Below, one piece after another: positions 16,628 to 24,478 of a stretch of 25,661 bases of DNA; the stretch's first letter is position 1, and each line of letters opens with the position of its first letter. The translations under genes were made by a program, and so were the position numbers. The stretch spans positions 1 to 25,661 of the forward strand of contig CANOGI010000004.1 in NCBI GenBank assembly GCA_947565475.1. The letters run 5' to 3'. The stretch is from an uncultured Eubacteriaceae bacterium (GTDB lineage: Bacteria; Bacillota; Clostridia; Lachnospirales; CAG-274). The notes under the pieces are model-generated. The model was not told the origin of the DNA. It saw nothing but the letters and a program-made list of their open reading frames with translations, and ran no database searches.

Positions 16628-16669
16628 TATAGTTAATGAACTTATTGATTTTTAAGTTTATTGATTATA
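16628..16669. repeat. Palindromic repeat family 2, hairpin e (diverged)
   Basis: The 42-nt hairpin begins TATAGTTAATGAACTT and ends AAGTTTATTGATTATA. It is clearly related to the unit at 16274 and lies 18 bp from the 3' end of the beta-lactamase gene. Confidence 0.6.
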
Positions 16670-16687
16670 AATGTTTTTTACTGAAAG

Positions 16688-17503
16688 TTAATGATTTTTA
16701 AAGTGTTTGTTAATCAAGTTTATAGCGATTTCCTTAGCGTCGGCTCCAGCGACATTTTTTCCTGTACCGTTATCAAGGAACACGGCAAAGTACTCAATAG
16801 AGCCATTTTGTTCAAAAAAGCCGACAAACCACGCCTGATTATATCCTGTTCCCGTTTTACCATATAGGTCTATTTCGTAGGGATTTTCAGTCGCCATAAT
16901 ATCCTTTAAAACGGAGAGGGTTTTTACTGAAAAACAGTTTTTATCTGTAAAAATACTTTTAAGAACCTCAATTTGATTAACTGGAGATATTTTTAGCGAC
17001 GAGCCAAGCCAAAAGCCGTTAAGGTCAGAAGGTTTCTTTTCGCCTGTTCCTTCCCATTGAGAAATATCTTTGTTGCCATAATTTAGTTGATTTAGCGTTT
17101 TTTGAATGATTTCAGCTCCCGTTTTATCTATTAACTGTCTGAAGTACCATACGCATGATTCTTTATACGCTTCTTTTAAGGTTAAGTCATTATTCCAGCT
17201 TTCAAATGGATAATTTTCTCCGTTATACAGCATTTTATCGTCGGCGGAAGAAATTATATTATTTTCAAGAGCCGCTCCCGCGGAGACGATTTTAAATGTT
17301 GACCAGGGGGAAAATTCTTTATAACACATATCTTTGTTGTAATATGTATACTTTCCGTTTTCCGGATTATAAAATACGGCACAGCCGTTTATTCCTTTGA
17401 AATACTCGTTAAAGTTTATCTCGTCATCAGTTGACTCTTTAATATTATCGCATCCGGTCAAAATTAAAATTAGAGCCGTGAAGAGTAAAAATAAATTTTT
17501 CAT
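16688..17503 (-). CDS. Class D (OXA-type) beta-lactamase, lipoprotein
   Basis: The 271-residue protein has a lipoprotein signal with lipobox LTGC (Cys18). All class D active-site motifs are present: STFK at 68-71 (nucleophile Ser68, carbamylated-lysine candidate Lys71), SCV at 116-118, YGN at 142-144, FWL near 164-166 and KTG at 216-218, with WFVGFF following. It should hydrolyse beta-lactams at the outer face of the membrane. The start ATG at 17503 follows AAGGAGAATGGTT. It is the last gene of the blaI-blaR1-bla cluster and has its own operator-controlled promoter. Its catalytic domain closely resembles the sensor domain of the adjacent BlaR1, suggesting a common origin. Confidence 0.93.
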   Translation of the reverse strand: MKNLFLLFTALILILTGCDNIKESTDDEINFNEYFKGINGCAVFYNPENGKYTYYNKDMCYKEFSPWSTFKIVSAGAALENNIISSADDKMLYNGENYPFESWNNDLTLKEAYKESCVWYFRQLIDKTGAEIIQKTLNQLNYGNKDISQWEGTGEKKPSDLNGFWLGSSLKISPVNQIEVLKSIFTDKNCFSVKTLSVLKDIMATENPYEIDLYGKTGTGYNQAWFVGFFEQNGSIEYFAVFLDNGTGKNVAGADAKEIAINLINKHFKNH

Positions 17504-17517
17504 AACCATTCTCCTTT

Positions 17518-17589
17518 ATTATTACAGATGTAATATTTGATTGTAAATATCCTCAACTAAATATTACATCTGTAATATTTAGTTGTCAA
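17518..17589 (-). promoter_or_regulatory. Promoter and two BlaI operators controlling the beta-lactamase gene
   Basis: Reading the minus strand, TTGACA (17589-17584) and TAATAT (17566-17561) are separated by 17 bp. The spacer and -10 box are covered by a near-perfect dyad, TATTACA-GA-TGTAATA, extended to ACTAAATATTACA arms. A second TATTACA-TC-TGTAATA dyad lies at about 17518-17535, between the promoter and the AAGGAG site. The TTACA/TGTAA half-sites match the known BlaI/MecI operator type. The -35 box lies inside the last codons of blaR1 and the upstream dyad overlaps its stop codon. Confidence 0.85.
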
Positions 17590-19189
17590 TATCTTTTTTT
17601 AAAATATTTAACAAAATATTATAAGCTCTGTTCCCGTTGGCTCCGTTTCCGTCTATATATACAGAGAAATAATATTTATTCTTATAAGCCCCGACAAACC
17701 AGCCCGCATTATTTCCGCTTCCTGTTTTGCCGTAAAAATTATCGTATATTTTTATTGAGTTTTTAATAAAGTCAATATTTGGAGTATTAAATATGTTTCT
17801 TATGAAATTTACCTGTTCAGCGGGGGATATTTCTAATGTACCGTCAAGCCAGTAATTTTCTTTATTAAATCCTATGTTTTTATTTCCGTAACTCATTTCG
17901 CTTAAAAAACTTTTAATGTTATTATATCCCATACTTTTATCTATATTGCGAAAATACCAATTTACGCTGTTTTTCATCGCTGAGTTAATGGTTTGGTTTT
18001 TGTTCCACTCATCAAAAGTATATTTTATCCCGTTCCACTTCATAAAGTTATTGTCAGCGGATATAATATTATTTTGGTATCCGTTTAAAGCTATAGCTAT
18101 TTTATACGTGGAGTAGGGAGGGAATCTTTTCTTAGCCATATCTTTGTTGTGAATAAAATATTTGCCAAGGGTTTGGTCATACATTACAAAACAACCGTTA
18201 TAGCCGTCAAAGTATTTGTCTAAATTTATATTTTCTATATTTAAGGAGTTGAGGGAATAATTATTAAAACTATATCCGAAAATATTTATTGAATAACAAC
18301 CGAAAGATGATAATAAAAATGTGGAAAACAATACGCAGGCAGAAAATTTTTGGTTGAAAGTTTTACCGTACAGAGCGATTTTCTCAATTCTTGATTTAAG
18401 GCACCTATAGGCTCCACTAAAGTTACTTCCTAATCTCGTGGTGTTTTTTTCCGCGAGATTTAGTATCGCTTTTCCATAGTCGGTTTTTAAGTTTGAGCCT
18501 ATTATATTTAAAACAGTATAATCACAATATATTTCCATATCAAGACGTACTTTTTCAAGTATGATATAAATAATGGGATTAAACCAAAATAATATATTTA
18601 AGAGACATAGTATTGAGTTAAACACAATATCTTTATGTTTATGATGTGTTATTTCGTGGGTTATAATATATATGATATTGTTATTATCATTAATGTTGAG
18701 TATATGATAGGGCAGAACAACAACTTTTTTTATTATTCCAAAAGAAAAAGGCGTGTTAGTGTCATTGGAAACCAGAATTTTTATGTTGCCATATGTTTTA
18801 TATTCTGAGGAGTTTTTTATTATTCCCATTGTTTTAAGAAACGCCGCTGAATATATAAAAACTCCTATAAAAACACCTGTGAGCCATATAATCATAATTA
18901 TAACGGAAAGATTAATACTTTGTGTTTCCCAATAGGGTTGTAAGCTTATCTCATTGTATACAATATCAGCGTTTTCATATATTCCGGGTGTATTTCTGTT
19001 TATAGGAATATTAATATAAAAGTCTATTTGAGGAACAAAAACGAAAAGCATAATAAAAATAAAGAAAAACCACATATAATAGCTTACTCTCGGAGAAATA
19101 ATATTTTTAAAAGTAGCTTTAAAGCAGATTAAAGCAAGTCCTATAAGAGTTATGACAATATTTGATATTATGAAATGTGTTATAAACAT
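17579..19189 (-). CDS. blaR1: BlaR1/MecR1-type beta-lactam sensor-transducer
   Basis: The 536-residue protein has three N-terminal membrane helices, an M56-type metalloprotease domain with HEITH at 178-182 and a downstream EIYCD, a fourth membrane helix around 285-300, and an external class D lactamase-like sensor domain with STYK at 360-363, SVN at 408-410, YGN at 434-436 and KTG at 488-490. Acylation of the sensor serine by a beta-lactam activates the inner protease, which leads to loss of BlaI repression. I chose ATG at 19189 with AGAGGTGA upstream; a GTG nine bases earlier lies within that site. It lies 124 bp after blaI, and that gap contains an AAGAACT/AGTTCTT inverted repeat. Confidence 0.93.
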   Translation of the reverse strand: MFITHFIISNIVITLIGLALICFKATFKNIISPRVSYYMWFFFIFIMLFVFVPQIDFYINIPINRNTPGIYENADIVYNEISLQPYWETQSINLSVIIMIIWLTGVFIGVFIYSAAFLKTMGIIKNSSEYKTYGNIKILVSNDTNTPFSFGIIKKVVVLPYHILNINDNNNIIYIITHEITHHKHKDIVFNSILCLLNILFWFNPIIYIILEKVRLDMEIYCDYTVLNIIGSNLKTDYGKAILNLAEKNTTRLGSNFSGAYRCLKSRIEKIALYGKTFNQKFSACVLFSTFLLSSFGCYSINIFGYSFNNYSLNSLNIENINLDKYFDGYNGCFVMYDQTLGKYFIHNKDMAKKRFPPYSTYKIAIALNGYQNNIISADNNFMKWNGIKYTFDEWNKNQTINSAMKNSVNWYFRNIDKSMGYNNIKSFLSEMSYGNKNIGFNKENYWLDGTLEISPAEQVNFIRNIFNTPNIDFIKNSIKIYDNFYGKTGSGNNAGWFVGAYKNKYYFSVYIDGNGANGNRAYNILLNILKKDIDN

Positions 19190-19313
19190 AGGAGTCACCT
19201 CTTTAATGTGATTTACTTGAAGAACTTAATAAAGAAAAAATACATATTTATTTTACATTTTTAAAAATTTTTAAGTAGTTCTTATTTTTTAAAAATGTTA
19301 GATAATAGAATTT

Positions 19314-19682
19314 TTACATTTTATCCAGAAAATCTTTAAGCTCTGTAATTTCCTCTTTACTCAGCATATCATTTTTGATAAAACTCAAAACAAGTTTGTT
19401 AGCGGCACCTTTATAAAACTTATTTAAAAAAGAGTGAGTCTCAGCATTGATATAGTCATCTTTTTTGATAAGTGGAGAATATATGAACATTCTTCCGTTT
19501 TTTTCATGATTTATCGCTTTTTTCTTTTCTAATCGGCTTATAAGCGTTTGAATTGTTTTTGGAGTCCATTCTGTGTTTTTTATAAGAATATTAACTATAT
19601 CGTTTGTGCTAATAGGGTACTTTTCCCATATTATTTTCATAACCTTGAATTCCGCTTCAGAAATTTGTATAATATTTTTCAT
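19314..19682 (-). CDS. blaI: BlaI/MecI-family transcriptional repressor
   Basis: The 122-residue protein has the winged-helix DNA-binding domain (ISEAEFKVMKIIWEKYPIST ... WTPKTIQTLISRLEKKKAI) and a C-terminal dimerisation helix region, the normal size for BlaI/MecI. It should bind the TTACA-type dyads near the lactamase gene and be inactivated through BlaR1 signalling. AAGGTGG is placed correctly before the ATG at 19682; a longer frame reaching 19769 is not supported. It is the first gene of the cluster. Confidence 0.93.
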   Translation of the reverse strand: MKNIIQISEAEFKVMKIIWEKYPISTNDIVNILIKNTEWTPKTIQTLISRLEKKKAINHEKNGRMFIYSPLIKKDDYINAETHSFLNKFYKGAANKLVLSFIKNDMLSKEEITELKDFLDKM

Positions 19683-19702
19683 TATTACACCACCTTGTAA
19701 TA
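19683..19702 (-). promoter_or_regulatory. TATTACA-N6-TGTAATA dyad over the blaI ribosome-binding site
   Basis: On the minus strand the dyad reads TATTACA-AGGTGG-TGTAATA and ends right at the start ATG. The half-sites equal those of the lactamase operators, but the spacer is 6 rather than 2 bases and holds the Shine-Dalgarno. It may be a looser BlaI operator or an RNA hairpin that hides the ribosome-binding site. Confidence 0.5.
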
Positions 19703-19944
19703 CCATTTTTATGAAATTTTCAGATTTATTAAGGAATATATAGTGAAACAATATTTGTCGTAATTTCAATAGAATTTTATTTAAGTCGGTGAAAACTCAA
19801 AACAAATATAAAATTATTTTTATAAATTTATATTATCATTTTAAAAGGACTTTCGCAAGAGAAATAAAATATATTAAAATTTTTTGACAATGAGTGCTTT
19901 TTGAGTTAAAATAACTATAATTGCGGGAATTTATGATATTTTTA

Positions 19945-20104
19945 TATTTTAACTGACCAAAGGAAGTATTACCGTTTCTAAAGCGGAAGGGGGACTTATT
20001 CTTGCGTTCAGCTGGAATATAAGCTCTCTTTTAATATAGAGGTGGGGTTATCCGCTGTCGGTTTAGAGTGTTTTTTTGAAACAAAACTATGAATAGTCTT
20101 TGAT
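19945..20104 (+). repeat. Structured repeat family 1, copy F
   Basis: The copy starts ATTTTAACTGACCAAAGGAAG. Its closing helix is AACTGAC / GTCGGTT, where a C-to-T change still allows G-U pairing. It has a CCG/CGG hairpin with loop TTTCTAAAG, a degraded long stem, a GGGGTTATCC hairpin region, and the tail GAATAGTCTTTGA. Confidence 0.72.
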
Positions 20105-20157
20105 TTTATGATAAACGCAAATGTTTATACTTTTAGTGAAATTGTTTATTAGCGGGA

Positions 20158-20309
20158 TTTTAAATTACCAAGTAGACCCGTGGGTTTTAAGTGAGAACGA
20201 TTACTCTCATATTTTAGTGGCGTTGTGAGTTTCTATTGAATATAAAGACGTTGTAAAACATTGTGGGGTTAGAGTCCTTTTATGAAATAAAATACGAATA
20301 GTTTTTGAC
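20158..20309 (+). repeat. Structured repeat family 1, copy G (most decayed)
   Basis: The copy keeps AAGTAGACCCGTGGGTTTTAAG (hairpin ACCC/GGGT), TTACTCTCATATT paired with AATAT near 20239, GGGGTTAGAGTCCTTTTATGAA and the tail GAATAGTTTTTGAC. It lies 53 bp after copy F in the same orientation, so the two form a degenerate tandem upstream of the DAHP synthase gene. Confidence 0.55.
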
Positions 20310-20370
20310 CAGCCGTCACGCTGTTTTAAAATGTCCTTTAATCAAAAAATTTTGAAAGGAAATTATACTT

Positions 20371-21405
20371 ATGGATATGCAAATTACCATTAAACGAAAA
20401 CTTTATTCTCCTCAAGAGCTTAAAGAGTGTTTGCCTATGACGGAAAGAATGCTTAAAATAAAAGAAGAGAGAGACAATACGATAGCTGATATTTTAAGCG
20501 GCAAATCAAAAAAAATGATGCTTATTATAGGTCCTTGCTCAGCTGACAGAGAGGACGCTGTTTTGGAATATATACACAGGCTTAAAGTAATTCAAGAGAA
20601 GACGATGGATAAATTGATTATTATACCTCGTATTTATACTAATAAGCCAAGAACTACGGGAGACGGTTATAAAGGTATCGCCTTACAGCCAGACCCCACA
20701 GAAAAGCCAGATATGCTTAAAGGTCTTATGTCTTTAAGGGAGCTGCACATTCGCGCGGTTAAAGAAACAGAGCTCACATGCGCTGATGAGATGCTTTACC
20801 CCGAAAATCACAGTTATTTGTCTGATGTTTTATCCTATGTGGCTGTGGGGGCGCGTTCTGTTGAGAATCAACAGCACAGATTAACCGCGAGCGGTGTGGG
20901 GATTCCTGTCGGTATGAAGAATCCCACAAGCGGTGATATGGATGTTATGCTTAATTCCATTTACGCCGCTCAAAGGCCTCATACGATTTCTTACAGGGGT
21001 TATGAGGTTGAGACTGCCGGAAATCTTTTCGCTCACGCTATTTTAAGAGGGTATGTTAAAGAGGACGGGAAGTGTTACGCTAATTACCATTTTGAGGATT
21101 TAGAGAGATTATATACAGCCTATAATGAGCGCACTATAGAAAACAAAGCTGTTATTATTGACACGAATCACGCCAACTCAAATAAGAACTATTTGGCGCA
21201 GGTGAGAATTTGCAAAGAGGTTTTGCATAGCTGCAAATTATCAACCGAGCTTCGTTCTTTTGTTAAAGGATTTATGATAGAGAGCTATTTAGAAGACGGA
21301 AACCAAAAGGTTGATGGAGGGTGTTACGGTAAGTCCATAACAGACCCATGTCTGGGATGGGACAAAACAGAAAAACTTATTTTTGATATTGCTGAGTTGG
21401 TTTAG
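20371..21405 (+). CDS. 3-deoxy-7-phosphoheptulonate synthase (DAHP synthase, AroF/G/H type)
   Basis: The 344-residue enzyme joins phosphoenolpyruvate and erythrose 4-phosphate, the first step of the shikimate pathway. Motifs of the type I-alpha (E. coli AroF/AroG/AroH) class are clear: IIGPCSADRE (about 52-61), PRIYTNKPRTTGDGYKG, GARSVENQQHR, PVGMKNPTSGD and DTNHANSNK. The length is close to the usual 350. GAAAGGAA precedes the ATG. The aroF/aroG/aroH symbols cannot be told apart here, and feedback specificity cannot be read by eye. The stop codon is TAG, and the next gene begins 22 bp later, so the two are likely cotranscribed. Confidence 0.95.
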   Translation: MDMQITIKRKLYSPQELKECLPMTERMLKIKEERDNTIADILSGKSKKMMLIIGPCSADREDAVLEYIHRLKVIQEKTMDKLIIIPRIYTNKPRTTGDGYKGIALQPDPTEKPDMLKGLMSLRELHIRAVKETELTCADEMLYPENHSYLSDVLSYVAVGARSVENQQHRLTASGVGIPVGMKNPTSGDMDVMLNSIYAAQRPHTISYRGYEVETAGNLFAHAILRGYVKEDGKCYANYHFEDLERLYTAYNERTIENKAVIIDTNHANSNKNYLAQVRICKEVLHSCKLSTELRSFVKGFMIESYLEDGNQKVDGGCYGKSITDPCLGWDKTEKLIFDIAELV

Positions 21406-21427
21406 AAAAGAGTTAAGGAGAGAGAAA

Positions 21428-22264
21428 ATGAAAAGAATAGTAACAATACAAGATATATCATGTGTCGGTAAATGCTCAATTACGGTGGCGCTTCCTATAA
21501 TCTCAGCGATGGGAGTTGAATGTGGTATTGTGCCTACGGCCGTACTTTCGACGCATACTATGTTTAGTGGATTTACTTTTAAAGATCTTACAGAGGAAAT
21601 TATACCTATCGCGGAGCATTGGAAAAAAGAAAACTTTAAATTTGACGCTGTTTATACGGGATATCTTGGTTCATTTGAACAGATAAAAATTGTTTCTGAA
21701 TTTTTTGATAGATTTAAAACAGATGACAATATTATATTTATTGATCCCGTTATGGCTGATAATGGTAAGCTTTATCCTGGATTTGATGAGGTTTTCGCTT
21801 CAGAAATGGCAAAACTTTGTTCTAAAGCGGATGTTATTGTTCCCAATCTTACAGAAGCGTGTTTTATGACAAATTCAGAATACAATCCGGATGGAGATGA
21901 GGAGTATATAAAGGATATTCTTGAGAAGCTCGCTAAGTTGGGGGCTAAAAAGGTTGTTCTCACGGGAATGAGCTTTGAAAAGGGTAAAACGGGTTTTGTT
22001 GGTATGGACAGCGAGTCAGGAAATATATTTACTTATTCTCATGATATAATAAACGCGACTTATCACGGGACAGGTGATGTGTTCTCAAGTACAACTGTTG
22101 GAGCGTTAATGAGAGGCAGGACGCTTTCAGACTCTCTCAAAATCGCTGCTGATTATACTGTTGAGTGTATAAAGAAAACAATTAAAAATGGCAAATTAAA
22201 CTGGTATGGGGTAGATTTTGAGGAAGCACTTCCTATGATTGTTAATGAAATAAATAAGTTATAA
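21428..22264 (+). CDS. Pyridoxal/pyridoxamine kinase (PdxK/PdxY-like)
   Basis: The 278-residue protein is a ribokinase-fold vitamin B6 kinase. It shows the opening IQDISCVGKCSITVALPIIS, the substrate region around YTGYLGS at 76-82, DPVMADNGKLY, and the anion-hole/catalytic GTGD at 214-217. It phosphorylates pyridoxal or pyridoxamine to the coenzyme form using ATP. AAGGAG lies 7 bases before the ATG at 21428. It follows the DAHP synthase gene closely; no direct pathway link is obvious. Confidence 0.92.
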   Translation: MKRIVTIQDISCVGKCSITVALPIISAMGVECGIVPTAVLSTHTMFSGFTFKDLTEEIIPIAEHWKKENFKFDAVYTGYLGSFEQIKIVSEFFDRFKTDDNIIFIDPVMADNGKLYPGFDEVFASEMAKLCSKADVIVPNLTEACFMTNSEYNPDGDEEYIKDILEKLAKLGAKKVVLTGMSFEKGKTGFVGMDSESGNIFTYSHDIINATYHGTGDVFSSTTVGALMRGRTLSDSLKIAADYTVECIKKTIKNGKLNWYGVDFEEALPMIVNEINKL

Positions 22265-22337
22265 TGATTTATAAAATTTTTAGTGTGAAATAGTAAATAT
22301 TTTTTAAATTAGAAATATTTGTTGAGTTTATAAATAC

Positions 22338-22606
22338 AAAAAAGGGGCTGTGAGAAAGTAAAATTTATCTGAAATAAAATTAAAAACTTTTTCAAATTTT
22401 ATTTTTGCTAATAAACTTCAAAAATGTAACGCCGTAGGCTAAAATCCGCAAGGCGGGCTTTGCTCCTCTGAGAACAGGAACTTTTTTCGCACCGGTTTTT
22501 GGTGCGAAAAAAACATGGCTGGTTCCCTCCTTAAACAATTTTCAGGAAATGGGTATATTTCTGGAAAAAGGTGGTGTGAAAAAAATTTTTTTCACACCAC
22601 CTTTTT
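22338..22606. mobile_element. MITE-like palindromic element, about 270 bp
   Basis: The left end AAAAAGGGGCTGTGAGAAAG and the right end in reverse complement AAAAAGGTGGTGTGAAAAAA agree at about 16 of 20 positions. The right end is itself half of a perfect 21-bp palindrome (22565-22606). A second hairpin at about 22483-22513 pairs TTTTTTCGCACC with GGTGCGAAAAAA, and GGAAC/GTTCC encloses it. No open frame is present. The right palindrome may also act as a terminator for the pyridoxal kinase transcript. Confidence 0.6.
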
Positions 22607-22956
22607 CGTATACACCATAATTTTAATGAAAGGCAATTTTTAAATGCCAGAAGTATAAAGGGAATTATATTCGTAATTAGAAAAATTTTGAACAAAGTAA
22701 TTTTTTGGTTTCTTATGTGGATAAGTATATTATATATGTTTTTTTATGGGATTAGTATAAGAATATATTAGATAAAAATTATATTTATAAAGTATATAAA
22801 AGAATATATAATCAGGTGGCTATGTCGATTAATAAAACATACGTGAAAAATAATTTTAGTTGTATATTTATAGATTGATAGATTAATATAATGTAGAATT
22901 TTATTTTTTTTTGTGAATATTATATTCTATAAAATCTTTTATAAGGAGAATTTAAT
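22607..22956. other. Gene-free AT-rich leader region
   Basis: Very AT-rich and without coding potential. It contains no hairpin of note and no sure promoter; it only leads to the AAGGAG site of the deacetylase remnant. Confidence 0.5.
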
Positions 22957-23235
22957 ATGAATAATTTTTTTGATATGGTAAAAAAAGTTGGTGGTATTTT
23001 TTATGTGAGATGGGCTGTTACCTTGTTTGTTGCGGTGTGCGTTGGATTTGGAATTGTGGGACCGATTTTACATAGTTTTGACGATCAGGCGATTGAAACA
23101 AGTGCCGCTAAGAAAAAACTTCCGATATACTGTGTTGGTACAGATGAGAAAAAAGTCGCAATAAGTTTTGATGCCGCTTGTGGAGCCGATAGATTAAGAA
23201 GCAATTTTCAAAAAAATATTTTGATTTATAAATAA
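22957..23235 (+). pseudogene. N-terminal remnant of a PdaB-like polysaccharide deacetylase
   Basis: The 92-codon frame has a good ribosome-binding site (AAGGAG). It encodes a membrane anchor at about 18-40 (VRWAVTLFVAVCVGFGIVGP) and then LPIYCVGTDEKKVAISFDAACGAD, the first strand and metal motif of a NodB-type deacetylase as in PdaB-family sporulation proteins. Homology stops after CGAD; the last 15 residues (RLRSNFQKNILIYK) do not fit the family and the frame ends. The remaining ~150 residues of the catalytic domain are missing and were not found downstream. The usual Trp of the FDAAWG motif is Cys here. The gene was probably cut by a deletion or insertion. Confidence 0.8.
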
Positions 23236-23268
23236 CCTCGGTTTAGTGATTAGACCAAGGTTATTTAT
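23228..23268. terminator. Bidirectional terminator between convergent remnants
   Basis: ATAAATAACCTCGGT (23228-23242) pairs with ACCAAGGTTATTTAT (23254-23268) with one mismatch and an 11-base loop. It lies between the plus-strand deacetylase remnant and the minus-strand ATPase gene. Confidence 0.75.
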
Positions 23269-23284
23269 AACTTCCCCTACTCTG

Positions 23285-24478
23285 TTATTTGTGACAAAGC
23301 CAGTCAAGGGCATTTATTTGACGTATTCCATTGTGAGATGTTATAGGCTGAATATCCATTGTAAGCAAATACTTAGGGTTATGGTCTCTGATTGCGTCAA
23401 GGGGAGCAAGTTCTCTTTTTAATGTGCTATCGTCACGAACAGTATAAGCAACTTGATAGTATTCAATTCCAATCTCATTAACAGCAACAAAATCAACTTC
23501 TGCACTGTCAGATTTACCTACATAAATTTCATATCCTCTGCGAAGAAGTTCAAGATAAATTATATTTTCTAAAATATGCCCGTCATCAGCTTTTTTACTT
23601 CCAAGAAGCAAATATCTTAATCCAATATCACAAGCATAGTATTTATCACCTGTTTGGAGATATTGTTTGCCTTTTATATCATAACGACCAACTTTGTAAA
23701 GAATAAAGCTGTCACATAAAGCGGAAAGATAATTCTCAACGGTATGAACACTTATTTTTCTTCCCAGTGAAGTCATAGTATCCGCTATTTTTTTTGTTGA
23801 GCAAAGATTGCCTATATTATCAAACATAAACCTTACCACACTTTGAAGCATTAAAAGGTCGGGAAATTTACGTCTTGCAATTATATCTTTTAATACAACG
23901 GAATTATATATTCCTTCTAAATATTGCTTAATATCCTTTTGTCTTTACAATTCTAATGTATAAGGAAAAGAGCTTTTTGTTATATAATCTGAATAAATAC
24001 GCTCGGGATTATTATTATCAGAAAAAGCGGAACTATATTCACTAAATGACAGAGGAAGCATTTTAATTTCAATATATCTGCCGGAAAGCAATGTTGCCAG
24101 TTCTCCTGATAATAGATACGCATTAGAACCCGTAATATAAATATCGCAGTTTTTCTTTATAAAAAGGCTGTCAACAGCTTTTTGAAAATCTGAAATTTGC
24201 TGAATTTCATCTAAAAAAATATAATTCATTTTATCTGATAAAAGTTTTTCAGAAATAAAACTGTATAACTGTTTAGAATCTTGTATATCCATATAATCAG
24301 CGTCTTCAAAATTTACAGAAATTATTTGAGTTTTATCAATGTTGTTTTGTAACAGATAATCTTGATAAATTTCAAATAACGTAGATTTTCCACAGCGGCG
24401 TATACCTGTTATAACTTTGATGATTTGCTTATCTTTAAAACTTATAAGATTTTCAAGATACTCTTTTCTTTCAATCAT
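23285..24478 (-). pseudogene. AAA/DUF4143 ATPase interrupted by an in-frame TAA
   Basis: The N-terminal half (24478 to 23948, 177 codons) has Walker A GIRRCGKS at 25-32, Walker B YIFLDE at 86-91 and a sensor-like YITGSNAYLLSG. It ends at TAA (23947-23945) after FPYTLEL. The same frame then continues for 219 codons (RQKDIKQYLEGIYNSVVLKD ...) through the DUF4143 C-terminal domain, with AEVDFVAVNEIGIEYYQVAYT near its end resembling a PD-(D/E)xK-like core. No frameshift is needed: replacing one codon restores a normal protein of about 397 residues. Members are often found near mobile DNA, and their role is poorly understood. The second part could only be made from an internal start such as the ATG at 23851. 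Confidence 0.85.

Noticed and set aside
93..24478. Genome-wide stop-codon reassignment as explanation of the TAG and TAA interruptions
   Set aside because: Intact genes here end with TAG or TAA at the expected length, so neither codon is generally read as sense.
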